Origin: Candidatus Enterosoma merdigallinarum
GTDB lineage: Bacteria; Bacillota_I; Bacilli_A; RFN20; CAG-288
NCBI GenBank assembly: GCA_018714385.1
Contig: DVNL01000007.1
Span: 1 to 64,000, forward strand
Direction: 5' to 3'
DNA: 64,000 bases
Below the pieces are notes generated by a model. The model ran no database searches, had not been told where the DNA came from, and was given only the letters and a program-made list of their open reading frames with translations. The position numbers and the translations under genes were made by a program. Below, piece after piece: positions 20,023-28,332 of the stretch; positions within the stretch are counted from its first letter, which is position 1; every line of letters starts with the position of its first letter.

Positions 20023-20749
20023 TATATGTCTGTGCGATGACGATTCCATGGCGCTCAGCATCGCCCAGACGGGATGCCAGAGCTTCTTTTCGGACAAAGG
20101 GATCGACGTCAACATCGAGTGCTTCTCTTCCGGGAAAGAGCTTCTTGAAGAGAGTCAATCTGGGCACTTCAAGCTGGCCATTCTGGATATCGACATGCCC
20201 GATATCAACGGCATCGAGCTTGCGGACAAGCTGACGAAGCAGAATTTCAATATCACCGTGATGTTCCTCTCCCAAAGGGAAGACCTCGTTTTCGAGTGTC
20301 TCTCCGTTCATCCTTTCGCCTTCATTCGGAAGGGGCGCTTCGTCGAGGATCTTAGAAAGGCCATGACGCTTTATGTCGAGACGGTCTATAACCGCGAAGA
20401 CGACCAGGAGACGCTGACGATCAAGAAGAAAACGGGGATGCTGACCTTGGCCATCAGCGAGATCCTATATATAGAAGGAAAGAGGAACTATCAGGTGTTC
20501 CACCTCCGCAACGGCGAAAAGGTCGAATCCCGAGTCTTGATGCGGGATCTGGAAAACGCCCTGCTCGACAAAGGGTTCCTGCGCATCCAGAAAGGCTTCC
20601 TTGCCAATGCCCGATATATTCGGAGGCTGAACAAGAAAACGGTCCTGCTGGCAAACGGTGTCGAACTGCCCCTGTCCACAAGCAAGAGCGAGGAAATCAT
20701 GCAACGCTTCCTGGACATCACTCGGGATACGAACCTGACTCTTGAGTAG
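20015..20749 (+). CDS. LytTR-family response regulator
   Basis: Receiver MLDICLCDDDSMAL...LAILDIDMPDINGIELA and C-terminal LytTR domain ISEILYIEGKRNYQVFHLRNGEKVESRVLMRDLENALLDKGFLRIQKGFLANARYIRRL. Confidence 0.93.
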   Translation: MLDICLCDDDSMALSIAQTGCQSFFSDKGIDVNIECFSSGKELLEESQSGHFKLAILDIDMPDINGIELADKLTKQNFNITVMFLSQREDLVFECLSVHPFAFIRKGRFVEDLRKAMTLYVETVYNREDDQETLTIKKKTGMLTLAISEILYIEGKRNYQVFHLRNGEKVESRVLMRDLENALLDKGFLRIQKGFLANARYIRRLNKKTVLLANGVELPLSTSKSEEIMQRFLDITRDTNLTLE

Positions 20750-20752
20750 CAG

Positions 20753-20823
20753 ATTCGTCCCAGAAATCTCGATTTCGTCCCATTCGGTTCAATTCTAATC
20801 CCATAAAAGGGCTTTCCGTCCCA
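20753..20823 (+). promoter_or_regulatory. Four phased direct repeats (candidate LytTR binding array)
   Basis: CGTCCCA at 20756, CGTCCCA at 20776, AATCCCA at 20797, CGTCCCA at 20817: spacing 20/21/20 bp; TATAAT at 20851-20856 downstream. Confidence 0.65.
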
Positions 20824-20843
20824 GATGGAAGCCCTTTCTTTTT
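20806..20843 (+). terminator. Terminator between the response regulator and the operon
   Basis: AAAGGGCTTTCC-loop-GGAAGCCCTTT then CTTTTT. Confidence 0.75.
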
Positions 20844-20893
20844 GAGTTTCTATAATTGTCCTCAAGCGAACCAAAACGATTGAGGAGGTAAAA

Positions 20894-22156
20894 ATGAAAC
20901 GGCTTAATCACAAGGTTCTTCTGCCCCTGTTCGCCCTGACAGCTTCTGGTCTTCTGGGCTCTTGCGGGACAGACACAAGCTCGCCTGTCGGCGAGGACGG
21001 AGTCGTGCTGGACTTTGTCGCCTGCACGGATTCTTCGTGGGACGCGGAAGTCACTCTCGGCTCCTTCGTCTATCAGTTCGACGTCAAGCTCAAGGATGAC
21101 AACAGCGTCAGCCTCGAAGCCGACTGCCTCGAGGAAGCCCAGCAGGGCGGCCAAGGCGGTGGTCCCGGTGGCCCGGGTGGAGGCTTCCCTGGCGGTCCCG
21201 GTGGCCCGGGTGGAGGCTTCCCTGGCGGTCCTGGAGGCGGAGGTCAGCAAGAAGCGACTTCTTCCAAGGAACCCATGAGCGAGGCGGAACTCGAGAAGCA
21301 GGACTTCACCATCGGCGGAACCTGGGAGCTCGAAGAAGGCTATGGCTATATTCTCAACCTCTCCGACGCGACAAAGTCTGTCATCCACGTCGACTACAAC
21401 CTGACGCAGGGAAGACACGAATTCTACTATCAGGTCCCGCATGGCGATGACAAGGCCACGGTCCTGTTCCAGGCCAAGGATTCCGGCTTCCGCAACAGTC
21501 TTGCGGCCGATTACAAGACGTGGGACGAGCGCGACAGCAAGCACATCTTCATCGGCGAGACGACCGGAAACAACGGCTCCGTCGCCCATGCCTATCTCTA
21601 TTGCCATTCCGATGGCTCCGCCAAGTTCGACACGGCTAGCCGCAGCTCCAGAGTCATCACTCTCGGTCTGACGTGGACTGAGACCAACGGCAAGTTCGTC
21701 CTGAAGGATGAGGCCGGCACGGAATACACTGCGGAAAACTCCATCAACACGTCTCACCCCGGCTATCGTCTCAGCTATGACGACACCGCCCTCTTCTGCT
21801 CGACGGGAAGCATCGACTCCCTGGATATGACCAACGAAGACTTCGACGGAAAGACCCTGTACCAGTTCACCGGCGAATATACGACCACCGGCCCGGACGG
21901 AAAGACCAACGAAGTCGAGCTGAATCTGACCGAAAACGAGAACAAGATGTTCCTCTATGTCTCCGGAAAGCTCAACACCAAAGGAACCTATTCCTTCGCC
22001 AATGAGGTCTTCACCCTCAACTTCGACGGAAAAGAGCCTGCCGAGGTCAGCAAGAATGCCGATGGCAAGTATGTCTACACCTTCAAGATTACCGTCCAGT
22101 CTTTCTTCGGAACGCAGGAAATCGACTGCGAGCTCACCTACACTCCCGGAGCCTAA
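20894..22156 (+). CDS. Lipoprotein with Gly/Pro-rich GGPGGPGGGFP repeat linker
   Basis: SD GAGGAGGT; lipobox TASGLLGSCG; 420 aa. Confidence 0.88.
   Translation: MKRLNHKVLLPLFALTASGLLGSCGTDTSSPVGEDGVVLDFVACTDSSWDAEVTLGSFVYQFDVKLKDDNSVSLEADCLEEAQQGGQGGGPGGPGGGFPGGPGGPGGGFPGGPGGGGQQEATSSKEPMSEAELEKQDFTIGGTWELEEGYGYILNLSDATKSVIHVDYNLTQGRHEFYYQVPHGDDKATVLFQAKDSGFRNSLAADYKTWDERDSKHIFIGETTGNNGSVAHAYLYCHSDGSAKFDTASRSSRVITLGLTWTETNGKFVLKDEAGTEYTAENSINTSHPGYRLSYDDTALFCSTGSIDSLDMTNEDFDGKTLYQFTGEYTTTGPDGKTNEVELNLTENENKMFLYVSGKLNTKGTYSFANEVFTLNFDGKEPAEVSKNADGKYVYTFKITVQSFFGTQEIDCELTYTPGA
21161..21226 (+). repeat. 33-bp perfect tandem duplication
   Basis: GGTCCCGGTGGCCCGGGTGGAGGCTTCCCTGGC occurs twice in tandem, encoding GPGGPGGGFPG. 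Confidence 0.9.
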
Positions 22157-22159
22157 CCC

Positions 22160-22804
22160 ATGGAACTCAAGGAAATCGACGAAAGCGGCAAGATGGAGCT
22201 GATCAAGAAGCTCGTCAACATCTTCTTCATCGTCTCGATGGTGCTCGGCCTTGCGATGTTCGTCCTTCTCATCTGCTTCAACTTTGCCGGTGTCTTCACC
22301 ATCCAGACCCTTCCCGGAACGAAATACGAGAATCCGTTCACCTATCCGGGATGGCAGGCCATCTACTACGGCGTCGGCGAAATGATCATTCAGGGCTATA
22401 CCGAATTCACCTTCAATATCTTCACCTTCCTGGGCTTCATCCTTCCGTTCCTCGCCATTCTCGTCTGCTCCATCATCTATCTCAAGAACAGAAAGCGGAG
22501 AGGAACCAACCAGAAGAAGGCCATCCTGGAATTCGTCATGGCCGGAACGATCCTCGTCGGCTCCTTCCTTCTCTTCTTCTGCGACCAGCTGTCTATCTGG
22601 AACGCTTCCCACGTCACCGATTCCTACCAGAACTACTATGAGGAATATCTTCTCAAGGCCCTTAATGGTGAGGTGTCCTTCACGAAAACGGCCTATCCTC
22701 TTGTCGTTCTGCTCATCGGTATCGTCACGTGTCTTGTGAAGACCTTCAACGGACTTCTGCTCCTCTATCAGAAGAAAGTCGGCAATGCCTTAAAGAAAGG
22801 ATAA
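22160..22804 (+). CDS. Integral membrane protein of unknown function
   Basis: 214 aa, four hydrophobic segments; between and co-oriented with the lipoprotein and GH3 genes. Confidence 0.8.
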   Translation: MELKEIDESGKMELIKKLVNIFFIVSMVLGLAMFVLLICFNFAGVFTIQTLPGTKYENPFTYPGWQAIYYGVGEMIIQGYTEFTFNIFTFLGFILPFLAILVCSIIYLKNRKRRGTNQKKAILEFVMAGTILVGSFLLFFCDQLSIWNASHVTDSYQNYYEEYLLKALNGEVSFTKTAYPLVVLLIGIVTCLVKTFNGLLLLYQKKVGNALKKG

Positions 22805-22808
22805 AAAA

Positions 22809-25800
22809 ATGACCACGAAAAAGAAAAGAATCATCACTTTGGGTTCTGTCGGTGCTGGCCTCCTTGTCATCATGTCCGCCGTCCAGATCGCAGCCGGCAT
22901 GCAGGCCAAGAACCTGGATCTTCTCTTCCCTGGAGACATCATCGTCAACGATGACGGATCCGGCCTGAGCGGAGATTACATCGACTTCGAATACGATTCG
23001 CAGGAAGACGCCCTCAAGAACGCCCAGCAGAAGACTCAGCTGACCGCTGAAGAGGGCATGACCCTTCTGAAGAACGAAAACAACGCCCTTCCTCTCGCCA
23101 AGACGCAGAAGGTCACCATCCTCGGCTATTATTCCTGGCACAACAACATGTCCGGCGGCGAAGACCCTGCCACGACCAATGGAGCCATCTCCATCGGAAA
23201 AGGACTCGAAGCTGCCTTTGACACGAACAAATCCGTCAACGAAATCTATGCTTCGGCTTCCGGAGACTTTGCCAATCCTGAAGAAACATTCAAGGACGTC
23301 AGAAACACCTTCGGCGAATACGACACGGCCATCATCACCATAAAGAGAAACTCCGGCGAAGGAAACGACCAGTCCATGGATGCCGGCGCCAGCGAGTACC
23401 ACAGAACTGGCTTGACGCTCAACAATGCCGAATATGCCCTCATCGACTACGCCAGCAAGAACTTCAAGAAGGTCGTCCTTGTCATCAATGCCGCCAATAC
23501 CATGGAACTTGGCTTCCTTGACGAGAACGATCCCAACATGTCCGCCGATGGCATGTATACCGATCCCTACAGCAAGAAGCAGTATGACTTCTCCAAGGTT
23601 CAGGCTGCCGTCTGGGCCGGCTGCTGCGGCTCCCAGGGCGGAACGGCTCTGGCCAACATCCTCAACGGCACCGTCAATCCTTCCGGCCACCTTCCCGACA
23701 CCTACATCCGCGACCTGACGAAGGATCCTTCCTACAAGAACTTCGGCTCCTACAAGTATTCCAACTCCGTCGATCTCAACTCCTATCAGGAAGAGACCTT
23801 CTTCGTCGAATACGAGGAAGGCATCTACATCGGCTATCGTTATTACGAGACCGCTGCCTACGAAGCCAGCAAGGGCAACTACAGCGGATTCGACTATGAG
23901 CAGGAAGTTGTCTTCCCCTTCGGCTACGGCTTGAGCTACACCAACTTCGAGATGGAGTATGCCGGAACGCCGACCTATGATGAGGAGACGGGCGTCTATC
24001 ACTTCGACGTCAAGATCACCAACGTCGGCACTGTCGCCGGAAAGGGCGTCGCCCAGATCTTCGTCAACGTCCCCTATCAGAAGGGACAGGTCGAGAAGGC
24101 CCATGTCGTCCTTGGCGGATTCGCCAAGACCGAGAAGGCCCTCGAACCCAACCAGTCCGAGACGGTCTCCATCGACATCAACCAGGACTACTTCACCAGC
24201 TACGACTATAAGAACGAGAAGAGCTACGTCCTCGATGCCGGCACCTACAACTTCTACCTCTCCGAGAACGCCCACTCCTGGGCCGAGATCGACAAGGAAG
24301 CCTCTGCCGAAAAGAGCAAGCATCTCTGGAGCACGACGCTTTCGGACAAGGTCGTCTTCCGCGATGATGCCGACGGCAAGAGAAAGACCGACAAGACCGA
24401 AGCTGTGAACAAGGAAGACAACGAGCTCAACTACAAGTTCAAGGCCTACAACGAAGGCAGCACCGGCGACGGTTTCGTCCATGACTTCACCAGAGCCGAC
24501 TTCAAGGCCTCCTTCCCGACCTCTCCGACCGGCAAGGACTTCGAACTGACCGACGAGAGAGCTCTCGAGCAGGTCGGAATCTACGATGTCTGGGACGAGA
24601 AGAACAACCCCATCGAGGAGATGCCTGAAGTCAACGTGGATAGGACATCCTACAACCTCGCCCAGATGCGCGGCGTCGACTTCGACGATCCGATGTGGGA
24701 CGACTACATCAACCAGTTCACCGTCGACAAGATGGTCGAGATGTTCTCCAACGGCGGATGGCAGGAAGTCGCCGACGAAGAGAACGGCGTCCCCATCTCC
24801 TATGATGCCGACTCTCCTTACGGCTACTATGCCCACGCCTTGACGATCGGAAACATCAACAAGTGGTACTGCGGTGCCCCGATGGTCGCCGCCACCTTCA
24901 ATGTCGATCTCGCCTATGAACTCGGCCATGCCTTCGGCGAGGAAGCCCATGCCAACACCTACTACAACGACGGCAAGGGAACCCTCATCACGGGTCTCTA
25001 CGGCTATGGCGCCAACACCCATCGTTCCGCTTTCGGCGGCCGTAACTACGAGTACTATTCCGAAGATCCTCTCCTCTCCGGCAAGATGGCTGCCCATGAG
25101 GCCAGCGGCGCTTCCGAGAAGGGTCTGATCACCTTCATGAAGCACTACACCCTCAACGATCAGGAGACCAACAGACAGAAGAACGGCTATTGCGCCTGGG
25201 TCAACGAGCAGGCCTTCCGTGAAATCTACGTCAAGCCTTGGGAAATCTACATCAAGGAAGCCAAGATGGAGATCAAGTACTACGCCACCGATGAAAACGG
25301 CGAGTACATCAAGGAACTGCAGACCAAGACCATGCCCGCCGCGACTGGCATGATGACCGCCTACAACCGTATCGGCGCGACCTATGCCGGTGCCTCCGAT
25401 TCCCTTGTCGGCATCCTGAGAAACGAGTTCGGCTATACCGGATCGACCATCACCGATGCCGGCGGACAGCCCAACACCTACATGACCACCGACTTCATGA
25501 TCCGTAAGGGCGGAAACCTCACCCTCGCCAACAACGGAACCAACGGTCTCTACGACACCGAATCCGCCACCGCCATCTACTGGCTCAAGGACGCCACCAA
25601 GCACACCCTCTACAACAAGGCCAACTCCAATGCCGTCCTCGGCCTTGCCCCCGGTGCCTCCATCACCATGACCACGGCGCCTTGGCGCATCGGTCTCTAC
25701 ACCGCCTGGGGTGTCGTCGGTGCCTTGGCTGTCGCTGACATCGTCGTCATCTCCTTGATCGCCACCGACAAGATCAAGATCGCCGAAAAGGCTCCCAAGA

Positions 25801-25829
25801 AGGAAGAAGAGACAGGTTCAGAATTCTAG
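22809..25829 (+). CDS. Membrane-anchored GH3 beta-glucosidase-like protein with permuted domain order
   Basis: N-terminal TM; the usual GH3 C-terminal domain (EEGMTLLKNENNALPL) and FnIII-like part (FPFGYGLSYTNF) come first; the usual N-terminal barrel (YDADSPYGYYAHA, GRNYEYYSEDPLLSG, STITDAGG) comes last; C-terminal TM. Confidence 0.88.
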   Translation: MTTKKKRIITLGSVGAGLLVIMSAVQIAAGMQAKNLDLLFPGDIIVNDDGSGLSGDYIDFEYDSQEDALKNAQQKTQLTAEEGMTLLKNENNALPLAKTQKVTILGYYSWHNNMSGGEDPATTNGAISIGKGLEAAFDTNKSVNEIYASASGDFANPEETFKDVRNTFGEYDTAIITIKRNSGEGNDQSMDAGASEYHRTGLTLNNAEYALIDYASKNFKKVVLVINAANTMELGFLDENDPNMSADGMYTDPYSKKQYDFSKVQAAVWAGCCGSQGGTALANILNGTVNPSGHLPDTYIRDLTKDPSYKNFGSYKYSNSVDLNSYQEETFFVEYEEGIYIGYRYYETAAYEASKGNYSGFDYEQEVVFPFGYGLSYTNFEMEYAGTPTYDEETGVYHFDVKITNVGTVAGKGVAQIFVNVPYQKGQVEKAHVVLGGFAKTEKALEPNQSETVSIDINQDYFTSYDYKNEKSYVLDAGTYNFYLSENAHSWAEIDKEASAEKSKHLWSTTLSDKVVFRDDADGKRKTDKTEAVNKEDNELNYKFKAYNEGSTGDGFVHDFTRADFKASFPTSPTGKDFELTDERALEQVGIYDVWDEKNNPIEEMPEVNVDRTSYNLAQMRGVDFDDPMWDDYINQFTVDKMVEMFSNGGWQEVADEENGVPISYDADSPYGYYAHALTIGNINKWYCGAPMVAATFNVDLAYELGHAFGEEAHANTYYNDGKGTLITGLYGYGANTHRSAFGGRNYEYYSEDPLLSGKMAAHEASGASEKGLITFMKHYTLNDQETNRQKNGYCAWVNEQAFREIYVKPWEIYIKEAKMEIKYYATDENGEYIKELQTKTMPAATGMMTAYNRIGATYAGASDSLVGILRNEFGYTGSTITDAGGQPNTYMTTDFMIRKGGNLTLANNGTNGLYDTESATAIYWLKDATKHTLYNKANSNAVLGLAPGASITMTTAPWRIGLYTAWGVVGALAVADIVVISLIATDKIKIAEKAPKKEEETGSEF

Positions 25830-25851
25830 ACGATTCTTTCCCTCCTTGTGA

Positions 25852-25890
25852 TCCGCCCGGCCGAAAGGCTGGGCGGTTTTTGTTTTCTCT
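25852..25890 (+). terminator. Rho-independent terminator of the GH3 operon
   Basis: CCGCCCGGCC-GAAA-GGCTGGGCGG-TTTTTGTTTT. Confidence 0.9.
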
Positions 25891-26075
25891 TTTCTCCATT
25901 TCTGGAAAAAGATTTTCTTCTATCGGGAAGATAGACAAAGGAAAACATTAAGATCGTAGGAAATAAATTTGAGTTTTTGATTGCTGGAGTCTTTTGGAGG
26001 CGATCTTAAAAGCATCTGAGGAGACGGCTTCATATTCCGATTCTTGCGAGAGAAAAAGGACTCTTGATCCGAAGA

Positions 26076-26858
26076 TCAAGGCTTTAGGATGTAGTAGTTT
26101 TTCTCCATGTCGGCGTAGAGGTATTTTTCGAGAGTGAATTCATAGAGAGAAAGCACGACCGGGCGGATATCTTTTCTGAATTCATAGAAGTGGTCGAGGA
26201 GATAGAAATCTCGTTTTCCATGGGAAAGGAAGTCCTTCAGCGTTTCCATCAGAAGGGAGTATTCCGTCTTTCCAGTTTGCATTATGCTTTCAACGAAGAA
26301 ACGGTCGTTTGCGACTTGGTAATCCAGCTGTCTCCGTATGCTCGCCCTTCTTTCGTCGTTTGTCATCGCCTTCTCCGGCGGGGTGGACCAGGCCATGGGG
26401 TCATAGGGCCGTATTTCAAGAAATTCCGGATGCTCTTTGCAAAAATGATTATATTTTTGGACATCGGGATTGCCTAATCGCCAATGCTTGTAGCTCTTCA
26501 TCTTGTGCCAAAGGGCCCAGTACTCTTTTGCCAAGGCAGGGATCGTATCCAGAAGGGCATCTTGGGATAGTTTTTCATAGAGCGCATCCCATTCCTTCTT
26601 CCTTTCGGAGACATAGAGGTCCGAGATCTCTTCGTATCGCGGGTTTCTTTCCGCAAAGCCAGGCAAACAGCCTAGTTCGCAGTCAAAATCGTCCAACCCT
26701 GTCCAATAGCAACAGGAGAAAAGTCCGGGCTCCGGAAAGCCATCCAGCGACTTTCCTTTTTCGTCCTTGAAGAAGACGCCGACGAAGATGTCCGTATCGG
26801 AGGTGTCGATCCGAGGGATTTCCCATCCTTTTTCCATTGTCGTGTTTTCTTTCCCCAT
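26076..26858 (-). CDS. Hypothetical protein
   Basis: 260 aa ORF; -10-like TAAAAT 6 nt upstream of the ATG; no family recognised. Confidence 0.6.
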   Translation of the reverse strand: MGKENTTMEKGWEIPRIDTSDTDIFVGVFFKDEKGKSLDGFPEPGLFSCCYWTGLDDFDCELGCLPGFAERNPRYEEISDLYVSERKKEWDALYEKLSQDALLDTIPALAKEYWALWHKMKSYKHWRLGNPDVQKYNHFCKEHPEFLEIRPYDPMAWSTPPEKAMTNDERRASIRRQLDYQVANDRFFVESIMQTGKTEYSLLMETLKDFLSHGKRDFYLLDHFYEFRKDIRPVVLSLYEFTLEKYLYADMEKNYYILKP

Positions 26859-26929
26859 GTCTCTATTTTATATCTTTTGGCGAGAAGGAATTCTCTTTTC
26901 TTGGTACAATCACTCTCGAGGTGATAGTC

Positions 26930-28099
26930 ATGGAAAGTAAGATGGGATATGTGCATGCGGAAGGGACGTCTCTCCATGATGGCGACGGGAAAAAGCTGGT
27001 TTTGAAAGGGGTGAATCTCGGCGATTGGTTCGTCCAGGAGTTCTGGATGGCATCTTCATGCGTGGACGGCTTTCAGACCGGGATCTATACCCAGTCGAGA
27101 GGCATCGCCGCCATGCGGGACAACCCGAACCTGCAAGAGGGGCAGATCCGGGAACTGGAGGCTTTCTATATCGATACTTTCATACAGGAAGCGGACTTCA
27201 AGAGGATCCGGGATCTCGGTCTCAACGTCGTCCGGATCAACTTTTCCGTCTACAATCTGACGGATAATGGCGAGAACGTGCGCGAAAAGGGCTTCGAAAA
27301 GCTCGATTGGGCCGTGGACATGGCTAAGAAGCATGGTCTCTATGTCATTCTCGATCTTCATGGCGCAATCGGTTCTCAGAATATGGACCACCATTCCGGG
27401 GACGATGCCCATTTCAATCTCTTCGGCTCCCCAGAGAACCGCCGCAAGACCGTTCATCTCTGGGAACAGATCGCCGAGCACTTCAAAGAGAGCAGGACCG
27501 TTGCCGGCTATGACCTTCTCAACGAATCGAGGAGGAAAAAACATCGCTACGGTGGGAAAGTCTGCTTCGATTTCTACGATGAGCTTTATCGCGCCGTCAG
27601 GAAAATCGATCCGAACCATATGATCATCGTCGAATGCTTCTCCTTCCCCAACCATGGCGCCGACAGCAGGGGCTATGGATGGAAAAACGTCTGCTACGAG
27701 TACCATATCTACAATCTGACACCTCTTTCCCAAATGACGTGTTTGCGATTCTATCGTTTCCTTCATGAAAAGATGGGATATGAGGCACCGGTCTATATCG
27801 GAGAATGGAATGCCTGGGGCAGAGACAAGGATTGGCAAAGGACATTCGACTTCTTTGACAGATTGGGGTGGTCTTATACCTCCTGGACATACAAGGTCAA
27901 TCGCTATCCGGCGGATCATGGCGTTCGTGCCGGGAGGGGATCATGGGGCCTTCTGGAAATCGATGTGAAACCTGTCAATTTGCACACGGCGACGTATGAG
28001 GAGATCAAGAAGACATATCTTTCCGTGGGAAGCGAAAACGCAAAAGAAACACATGTCTATGATTCTTATAAAAAACGGTTTTTGAATAAAATCAATTGA
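26930..28099 (+). CDS. GH5-like glucanase (endoglucanase/exo-beta-1,3-glucanase type)
   Basis: LVLKGVNLGDWFVQEFWM, LDLHGAIGSQNMDHHSG, YDLLNESR (acid/base Glu), VYIGEWNAWG (nucleophile Glu). Confidence 0.88.
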   Translation: MESKMGYVHAEGTSLHDGDGKKLVLKGVNLGDWFVQEFWMASSCVDGFQTGIYTQSRGIAAMRDNPNLQEGQIRELEAFYIDTFIQEADFKRIRDLGLNVVRINFSVYNLTDNGENVREKGFEKLDWAVDMAKKHGLYVILDLHGAIGSQNMDHHSGDDAHFNLFGSPENRRKTVHLWEQIAEHFKESRTVAGYDLLNESRRKKHRYGGKVCFDFYDELYRAVRKIDPNHMIIVECFSFPNHGADSRGYGWKNVCYEYHIYNLTPLSQMTCLRFYRFLHEKMGYEAPVYIGEWNAWGRDKDWQRTFDFFDRLGWSYTSWTYKVNRYPADHGVRAGRGSWGLLEIDVKPVNLHTATYEEIKKTYLSVGSENAKETHVYDSYKKRFLNKIN

Positions 28100-28332
28100 A
28101 AATATAGAATTTCAAGCGTTTAATTCATGGCAAAGAATTGAAGTCATTGCGTCGATGATTGCTAGGCATCTCGGATGGATCCTCTTTTCTCGGCTCTTGC
28201 CTTTTTTCGGAACACTTCCCTTTGGGCGGAAGCTTCGTCAAGAAGTCGGGATTGTTGTTGTTTGCGTAAAGGAAAATCAGTCGAAACCTCTCCTGCTCCT
28301 GCCGTATAATTTAAGCAGGAAGGATTTCTAGC

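Noticed and set aside
20795-22612. 605-aa minus-strand ORF opposite the lipoprotein and membrane protein
   Set aside because: Same codon-bias artefact; the plus strand has an SD, lipobox and promoter.
22746-25604. 952-aa minus-strand ORF opposite the GH3 gene
   Set aside because: Shadow ORF: the sense gene has strong codon bias and avoids codons that give antisense stops; the translation is low-complexity Val/Gly/Asp with no recognisable domain.
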